DNA of 64,000 bases, taken from assembly GCA_920105625.2 (NCBI GenBank), contig OV050032.1, positions 195,610,695 through 195,674,694 on the forward strand, written 5' to 3'. Below are positions 57,701-64,000 of the stretch, piece after piece (within the stretch, counting starts at the first letter, position 1; each line of letters opens with the position of its first letter). This DNA comes from Clusia tigrina. Taxonomy: Eukaryota; Arthropoda; Insecta; Diptera; Clusiidae. The notes beneath the pieces were generated by a model. That model saw only the letters and a program-made list of their open reading frames with translations. It was not told the DNA's origin and searched no databases. The position numbers and the translations under genes were made by a program.

Positions 57701-58841
57701 GGACATAGAAAGAGTGCCACCAACAATTGAATCGAAGAAACAACTTAAAATATAGACGGGTTAAGAGAAGGACATAGAAATAGTGCGATCAACAACTGTT
57801 GCACTCTTCCTATTTCCTTCTCTTAACTTGTCTTTATGCCACGTTGTAACCATCTATTTCTTCGTTTCAAATTCCTAAGGGGATTATTCTCCATAATGAT
57901 CTAACAATCGAAACACCTGGTATGAGTGATGACTATTCTGGAACGCATGGTTGAAGTTCCCAATCGAAACTCAGTTGAGTAAAATAAACTGAGCAAATAT
58001 TGGCTTGCAAAAATTCTTTGAAGATGGTCGCCCCTCATACCATGAGGAATTGAGGAATGTGAGAATTTGCTGAATTATCCGTCGACACTTAACTTCTCCA
58101 AAGTTGGCATACACTATATCAGGTGCACTTCTAGAGGATTATATAAGAATATTGCCTCAAGACATTGATAGAGTACTCAACACTGATTTTAAAATTTCGA
58201 GATAATTCCCACAAAACTCAAGTTTTTCATACGTCAGTCAACCATAGCTCTTTATATATTAATGTCCCCTAACTTCCCGAACCAAGCTTGCTGATCCACT
58301 CATGATATAAATATGTTTGAACCGATTATATTGGCTTCTCACTGGTACACAAGAGTATCGAATGATGTGGAACAAGTGCAAATCAGATTTGATTTAGGTT
58401 CAGTGTGGATACTAAAGCTGGAAGGATAATACAGATCCCGTAAGCAATGTCATTTGGTCATAATGGTTCATTTTCCCGTCGAGTAGGATGGATTTTTTGT
58501 ACTCTTTTTTGAGATTGGAGTCGATTAACATATTTACTGCCTGGTGTTTTTTCCGGGAGACGGCACAATGACAAAATCGTCTTCACTATTCCTGTTTACC
58601 AATATGTTTATTATTTTGGAACTGAAACGGTCAGTCTAACGGCGGTCACTACTATCTGAAGAATCTTCCGACGAGAATAAGAATAAGAATATTCCGTGTT
58701 GAATAACAACTGGCAGCACCTTGACATATCCTGCTCCCTATACTTACTAGTTAAATCCCAGCAATTGAAGACGGCGATGGAGATTATGTGCGCTTGTATA
58801 AAATTGTGCAATATGAAACTCAATAACTGCAAATCCACCAT
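54746..58841 (-). CDS. Ionotropic receptor, Ir75-type, tandem copy A (intact)
   Basis: Divergent ionotropic glutamate receptor-like olfactory subunit of the Ir75 type, expected in antennal cilia with an Ir8a-like co-receptor. Seven exons: 58841-58748, 56850-56669, 56604-56248, 56188-56052, 55994-55388, 55318-55038, 54977-54746, giving 629 residues. All junctions are GT-AG and all phases agree; the intron 2 donor is weak (GTCAGA). Residues 1-17 look like a signal peptide. Exons 2-4 are the pre-S1 region. S1 starts near residue 258 (FIYTDRWSTTEAHGG). M1 is about 335-358, the pore 367-387 (SFSAACVQDSFLIPRSTGG), M2 402-425 (SLVSFLMYNYYTSIVVSTLL), S2 follows from about 430, and M3 591-611 precedes a short basic tail. 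Intron 1 (1.9 kb) holds nested TIR elements. Intron 6 is 60 nt and stop-free. The Ir75 label rests on recalled family features; the subtype is not resolved. Confidence 0.88.
57184..57868. mobile_element. MITE-like element with long TIRs, containing a nested second element
   Basis: The left end (57184-57208, ending gatggttacaa) and the right end (57845-57868, ttgtaaccatctatttc and on) are inverted copies. A subterminal block near aagagaaggacatag is repeated four times from 57537 and once inverted at about 57800-57835. Two tandem copies of about 139 bp (57522 and 57661) make up most of the interior. No protein is encoded. Lies in intron 1 of Ir copy A. Confidence 0.6.
57209..57528 (+). mobile_element. 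MITE-like element with internal 21-bp minisatellite (nine units)
   Basis: The terminal inverted repeats CCAGAGAACAC (57209) and GTGTTCTCTGG (to 57528) are flanked by TTACAA on both sides (57203-57208, 57529-57534), a 6-bp TSD. The host sequence is itself the end of another TIR element, so the insertion is nested. The core contains nine 21-bp units, gattcaccacgattctgagt plus g (57260-57448). A relative with three units is at 60554-60746. No transposase is encoded, so the element is non-autonomous; the superfamily is not assigned. Confidence 0.8.
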
Positions 58842-59699
58842 TTTGCACAATGGAATCACAATTCAGTTGCAAGCTGTGTCACTGCTTCACCTCACAATGC
58901 CCCGCCGCAGGGGTTTCGGCCATTTATATCTGGCGGCACAGGACGCAGTCAGACGAGTGTGTGCCGCAATTGCTGTCAATAACGACCAATTTGTTGCTGA
59001 TTTCTTGCTGACAGGTAATTTAGAGCGCTTCAATGGCACGTTTAATGATGACACACATTTATTAACTTGTTAAACTCGTACGAAAATGTTGGCATATTTG
59101 TCCACAACAAAATTACGACCATTATCCATTTATCATATCACCATTATCATTATCATAATCAGTTAAGAAGGAGATAAGTGGGGTGTGACAACTTTATTTA
59201 AAGTTTATATTTCAATGAAAGCACCTGCTTTGATAATGTGCTGATTTAGTCAGAACTACTATATGCATAATGGTGGTATATATAAGAAGAGACTCTGATT
59301 ATCCTTCTTTGTGCTTCCCTTGGCGTTTTCGGTACGCACATATAGTATGACCATGGCGAAACTTGGGAACAAACCCAACATAATTAGAGCAGAGGGCAAT
59401 GATATGTCATTTGAATTGCACTCATGACTCCCAGATGCTGCTACGAAAATTGGCTGTGCTAATTGTTCAATCACTGGATTGTATTGCGACATTTAAAAAG
59501 TACTTGTGGGATAGTTTTACAGCAGTTAAAGTAGTTTACTACAGCAATCTATTTAAGAAACCTAAATCGATGAAATGATTGATTGGCTCGCTAACAAACC
59601 GATTTACTGCTGAGGAATCTACCAAATTTATGCAGGTGCTTAGAGTGCCAGGATAATTGTATTTTTTTCAAACGGGGTTGATTCGAACTTCATCAGCTC
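58842..59699. other. Intergenic region between the two Ir genes
   Basis: About 860 bp. It should hold the promoter of copy A and the 3' UTR of copy B, but no TATA box or polyA signal stands out. A minus-strand frame of 77 codons (59492-59259) contains SGSHECNSNDISLPSALIM and one predicted membrane span. I do not recognise it. Confidence 0.5.
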
Positions 59700-62600
59700 T
59701 CAGTGTATCTTTAGTGCCAACTTTAGTTTGTCTATGTACTTTGAATAGGCAATTTCCAATAGCAGCAGCAGGATCACGAACAAATAGCATCCCAATAGCA
59801 TAAAGAGTAAGGGCGCCACATATTCCAAGCCCACTTCAGGCATAATATTGCTGGCGAAACAATTGAGACGCGTGCGCAGCCAGTAACGGTGATGTTTGAG
59901 ATTGACACCCGTCTCCAGTAGACGCACATATCTGTGGAGTAAACAAAAACCAAAGGGTGAAAGAAGGCAAAGAAGGCCAGTTCCATCTCCATTACTAGAG
60001 CCGTATGAGTTCCTTGTATGCGGAGTTCTTGTGCACGGTTGCGTAGAGGTACTTCTCTGGCCTGAAAAGCACCTCGTTCAGATCGCATATCTCGTGAGGT
60101 TTGTACAGATTCTCGACAGTGGCATAACCGGAAGTTGCCTCGAATATATACACAAAGCCTGGTTCATCGCGGACTCGTTTTATACCAATCTCGGCGGGTA
60201 TCCAAACGTTTTGTGGATTCTTCTTCGATTCGATTTTCCGCTTGACGAAACGTCGCAGCTCCGGCAAAGTGGATGACTGCAAAGAGAGTGTACAAAGATA
60301 CGAAAAGTATCAGCCATCAATACACTGCTCAGAAGTGGGTGAAGGACTCGCTCCATTAGTCATTGTTAGTTGGGTAGAGGGATCAAGTAAGTAAGGCGAA
60401 TTCCTTAGCAAACCCGAATAGGACCAAATCATAAACTTAACTGGCGTGGTTTCGCAAATACTTAATTGAAACTTTGTCGGTGAGCGTAAATCTTCTTCTA
60501 AATATTTCAGCTTTATTATGGAGAACTATAAAGATATTCAGGGTAGTTCTGGGCAGAGAACACAGAGAAAAGAAACTTAAACGTCAAACGGCATAGCAGC
60601 GAAATAAAGCAGACGGACGTTGTACATGAATCCACTCAGAATCGTGGTGAATCGACTCAAAATCGTGGTGAATCCACTCAAAATCGTGGTGTATCCGCTA
60701 CGGACGCTGGCAGCGTAAAATACTTTCCTTTCTCTGTGTTCTCTGGCTCTGCGGTTCATTTTGTCACTTTTGTAGTCAATCCCCATGTCCACATGTTCTA
60801 CTGGCTGATTTCTTGGTAAACCAAAGGCTTTGGAAAAGCCTAAATATGGAGGGGTCTGTATTATTTTGCCCATATTTCCAGGAGAAGCGTATAAACTGAG
60901 TTATTTACATGCATTTATACGGACTTCCTACACACCTCTCGGGAATTCGCTTTCGTATAAGGCCACATAAGTCTGCATCCCCATCTGTCCTCATAAGTCT
61001 GTCTTTTCTGTCTATATACCTCTTCTGAATCAATTGGAATTTTCTCAATCTAACCAACTTCTCTTACAATTCTATACAAAGGTGCGTTCCATAAAAAAGT
61101 GGCTTAATAGATGAAGGCATCCTTTCCTTGATAACATTTCCACCATTTCCAACATATGAAAACTGGTAAAATTCATCAAAGTTGCTAAGGAAGTCAGTAC
61201 TAAGGGCATCCGCACAGACTCAAGTCTCTGCCCCGAATCCTGTGAAACCCATAACACGGTTATTTGTTTAGAAATATATATACTTACATTCACATAAGAG
61301 AAGGTGTACGTTAATGGCTCCAATCCCACCTCTAAAGAACTGTCGCTCAACTGATCCAGTGTCTTGATATTGGACTTTACAGGAGAACTCAACAATGTGG
61401 ACACCACAATCGAGGTGTAATAATTGTACATAAGGAACGAGACCAGGGACAGTGTAATGAAGCCCATGCGCCCACCCGTTGAACGAGGTATCAAGAAGCT
61501 ATCCTGCACACAAGCGATACCAAAGGTTAACAATGAAGTGGTTAGTAGGGAGGGCAAGTACTCCAAGTAACGGTGCAAGCGATTGTGTTCCACATTGAAG
61601 ACACTCCAGAGAAACACGGTCGCAATGACCAGCACTAAGCCGAATATCAGCCAAACGGCGGTGGTGAAGGGCTTCAGAAATATACTGCCCTGGATGACAG
61701 CATTGCGTGGTGTACGAAACATGCAAATTGTGCGAAAAACGGCCACTTCCGCCAACGGAGTTATATATTTCATTCGGTTGAAGTTTAGAACAAAGGGTGT
61801 TGACCCAAATTCCGCTCTCTCATTGATGATGTCACCGACGATGCCACCATGTATGTCGGTGCTGCTCCAACGATCGGTGTACAGTATCTGCATACTGATA
61901 AAAGGATTACAGTTGGAAGGAAAATTACATTCAGCATTTATTGGACTCACTTGCAAGCGAACATGTCCTTCAAAATCATGACCAATTTGAAGCCGTAACG
62001 GGCAATGCCATCTATGCCCGTGTTATTTACAGACATCAGGAACTCTTCCAACTTTGATGGTGGCAGAGTCAGTGGACGTTTTGTAATCTACAACGGGGAT
62101 GCAACCTTCTTTGTAGCAGTGTTAGTGGTGGGATCAATGCAAACTTACGACCGTGGACACTCGCATCGTGATGTCCGTCAAGCGGTTCCGATTGCCGTAT
62201 TTCGACCTTAGATGTAATTTGGAGAGGTACTGTGCCAAGTTGCAAGTGGTCTCGTTGCAAGCCATCTCCCGATCGATGGTCATGTTCAATTTCCCACCCA
62301 GATGGCGGCCGTTGTTGTAGACATCGTATAAAATGTATGAAGTTTCGGAATAGTTGGAATCCGCTGGATTTAGCATGGCATACGTGAGATCGGCATCTAT
62401 TGAGAGATTGGCATTCACGAAGAGGCGTTCAAAGTTGGTGATGTTTGAGTGTTGATCGTAGAGCAACCAATGATAGTGTTCGTTGAAGAGGCGTTGTCGA
62501 CTCGTCTGTAAAGAGGTGAGCTGGGATAATGGTGGCCTGCATAGAAACAGAATCTATCAGCATCTAGGAAAGCCTCTGAAGCGTCATTATTAGTCTGGCT

Positions 62601-63331
62601 CAGTGTGTGAAGTGGCAGTTAGAATCTTTTGAAGGACGTCATTTTACAGTCCCTGCTACTTGTAGTTCCGGATCTATTGTCTGCTGCGTTTCTTTATAGT
62701 GTAATGCTTTGCACTCATTGACACTAGTCTAATTCAGAGACTCTCACAGACTACGAAATTCTTCATCTTCTACTGCACTCACCATATTCAAAATATCCTC
62801 GGACCTGTCACAATTCAGGTCGAAAAATATTCCCAGAGATGGATGGTGATGCCTAAACAGAGGTTGCATGAACTCCATTACGGCCTTGGGTTGTTCCATG
62901 TTTATAAACTGTGTGTATGCGCCACTGGCAGAAGCCTTCTTTGCAAAGACCACCAACTCTGTTGGTAAGAAGAACAATTTTCGTTAACGTTGCTACCGCA
63001 GTAAAACTATAGAATTGCTGAGATATCTTGAATTGCACTTCCACGGATTTTACTTGGATTGAGAATGAGTGAAGTCAGTGAAGCATTTTAGAACTACACT
63101 TTGTTTGGCATCACAACTTCACCAGTAGCTATTTGGGAAACCTTCTTCGTTCATTAAAAGTCCACAAAACGCTATTCAAAATGCTCCAAATTTCTACTCA
63201 ATCTGAAATGCCTCACGATGTGCTGCAGCTCACTTACGATGCTTGTCCCAGCAATGGAAGAAGGCGACGCTGGCAATGTGCGCTTGCATGAAATTGTGAA
63301 ATATAAGGTTAAATAGCGATAAAGTCCCCAT
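59700..63331 (-). pseudogene. Ionotropic receptor, Ir75-type, tandem copy B (stop at exon 6/7 junction)
   Basis: Paralogue of copy A with the same seven-exon structure: 63331-63238, 62958-62783, 62505-62149, 62087-61951, 61894-61288, 60276-59996, 59931-59700. Exon lengths equal those of copy A except exon 2 (176 against 182). The total is 628 codons including the final stop. Pore and M2 are conserved (GIACVQDSFLIPRSTGG, SLVSFLMYNYYTSIVVSTLL). Exon 6 ends CGG-CTC-TA before GTAATG, and exon 7 starts A-TAT-GTG after CCACAG, so codon 551 is TAA where copy A has AAG. Retaining the intron also stops at once (CTC-TAG). The 76 codons after it stay open and conserved (LLETGVN, HHRYWLRTRLNCFASN, M3, KYIDK). 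It may be a recent pseudogene, a readthrough gene or an assembly error. An upstream ATG at 63382 is an alternative start. Confidence 0.85.
60554..60746 (-). mobile_element. MITE-like element, second copy, three 21-bp units
   Basis: Inverted relative of 57209-57528: the ends CAGAGAACACAGAGAAA and TTTCTCTGTGTTCTCTG are perfect inverted repeats. The inner sequence matches the first copy (gtccgtctgctttatttc and the tttgacgttt end), but only about three 21-bp units are present. It lies in intron 5 (60277-61287) of Ir copy B. No clear TSD. Confidence 0.78.
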
Positions 63332-63796
63332 TGTCCACAACCCAATAAACCCAGAGCAAAGCGTGAACTTCAACGTACTCATTTGAAGCAACTCGTATTT
63401 ATAGAGAAGTCCGCTAACCCAAATTCCTAAATGGTCACATGTTTGAAGGTTGTTGGCGTTCATAATTATCCTGCTGAAAAATTATCCTAATTCTATGTCA
63501 AACACAAAAATTGTCAAAATGTTATTTCGACTCATCCAGCCCCGCTATTGCCACCACCCACCCGCCCTCTCGATGGCTTGTCAGGCCAATCGAGTAAGTC
63601 ATCATCATTTTCGACAATCCAATTTCGTTTATCCTTAAAATTGCAATTGGCGCACGAAATTAATCCGTTTGACGACTCTACTGACTTGATGAGCTTACTT
63701 TTGACAATGGAGTTCGTGGGCGGTCGTCAAGCCGAATATGATGTAGGAGAGCAGGGGAACTTCATACTTTTGACTAAGGATAAAAGGGATAAAAGG
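63332..63796. other. Upstream of Ir copy B; no recognised feature
   Basis: Probable promoter region of Ir copy B. No TATA box or other defined motif identified. Confidence 0.4.

Positions 63797-64000
<204 letters not shown>

Overview
The window looks like accessory, repeat-rich chromosomal DNA of a higher fly (Brachycera), most likely a tephritid fruit fly. This placement is inference: it rests on 56-69 bp introns, two Ir75-type ionotropic receptors and an insect gustatory receptor, I/R1/Jockey-clade LINE debris and (TA)n/(GT)n microsatellites. Nothing prokaryotic, no rRNA gene and no CRISPR array was seen. All percentages and alignments were made by eye.

Only three host genes can be supported, all on the minus strand in the last third. 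They are a two-exon gustatory receptor (44232-45462) and two tandem seven-exon ionotropic receptors (Ir copy A, 54746-58841; Ir copy B, 59700-63331). The two Ir genes share every intron position and phase, and six of seven exons have identical length, so they are a tandem duplicate. Copy A is open throughout (629 codons). Copy B has a TAA exactly across the exon 6/7 junction, codon 551, with a conserved open frame after it. Exon 3 of the two copies is about 95% identical over roughly 210 bp, while neighbouring coding sequence is far more diverged, which suggests gene conversion. A 3-kb, 30-monomer satellite with higher-order structure lies about 210 bp beyond the 3' end of copy A. One TIR element family sits in an intron of each Ir gene in opposite orientation.

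Layout: 1-8.1 kb holds a 1-kb direct duplication around LINE remnants and a 0.6-kb inverted repeat. 9.2-11.7 kb holds a tRNA-like (SINE-like) pol III unit and a hAT element (8-bp TSD) nested in a LINE ORF. 15.2-20.1 kb holds LINE 3' fragments and an R1-clade LINE with a 14-bp TSD. 22.1-25.2 kb is a 5'-truncated Jockey LINE with an 11-bp TSD. 28.4-41.8 kb is a LINE graveyard containing several minisatellites grown from LINE coding sequence and a 1.15-kb near-identical inverted pair. 44.2-45.5 kb is the Gr gene. 46-51.3 kb holds microsatellite, an 87-bp tandem repeat and more LINE fragments. 51.6-54.5 kb is satellite. 54.7-63.3 kb is the Ir pair. The window ends inside an (AT)n tract.

The receptors are expected to act in the membranes of chemosensory neurons (Ir75 proteins with an Ir8a-type co-receptor; Gr as a ligand-gated channel). 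No promoter or enhancer could be assigned to them. Most of the remaining sequence is decayed transposon or featureless AT-rich DNA.
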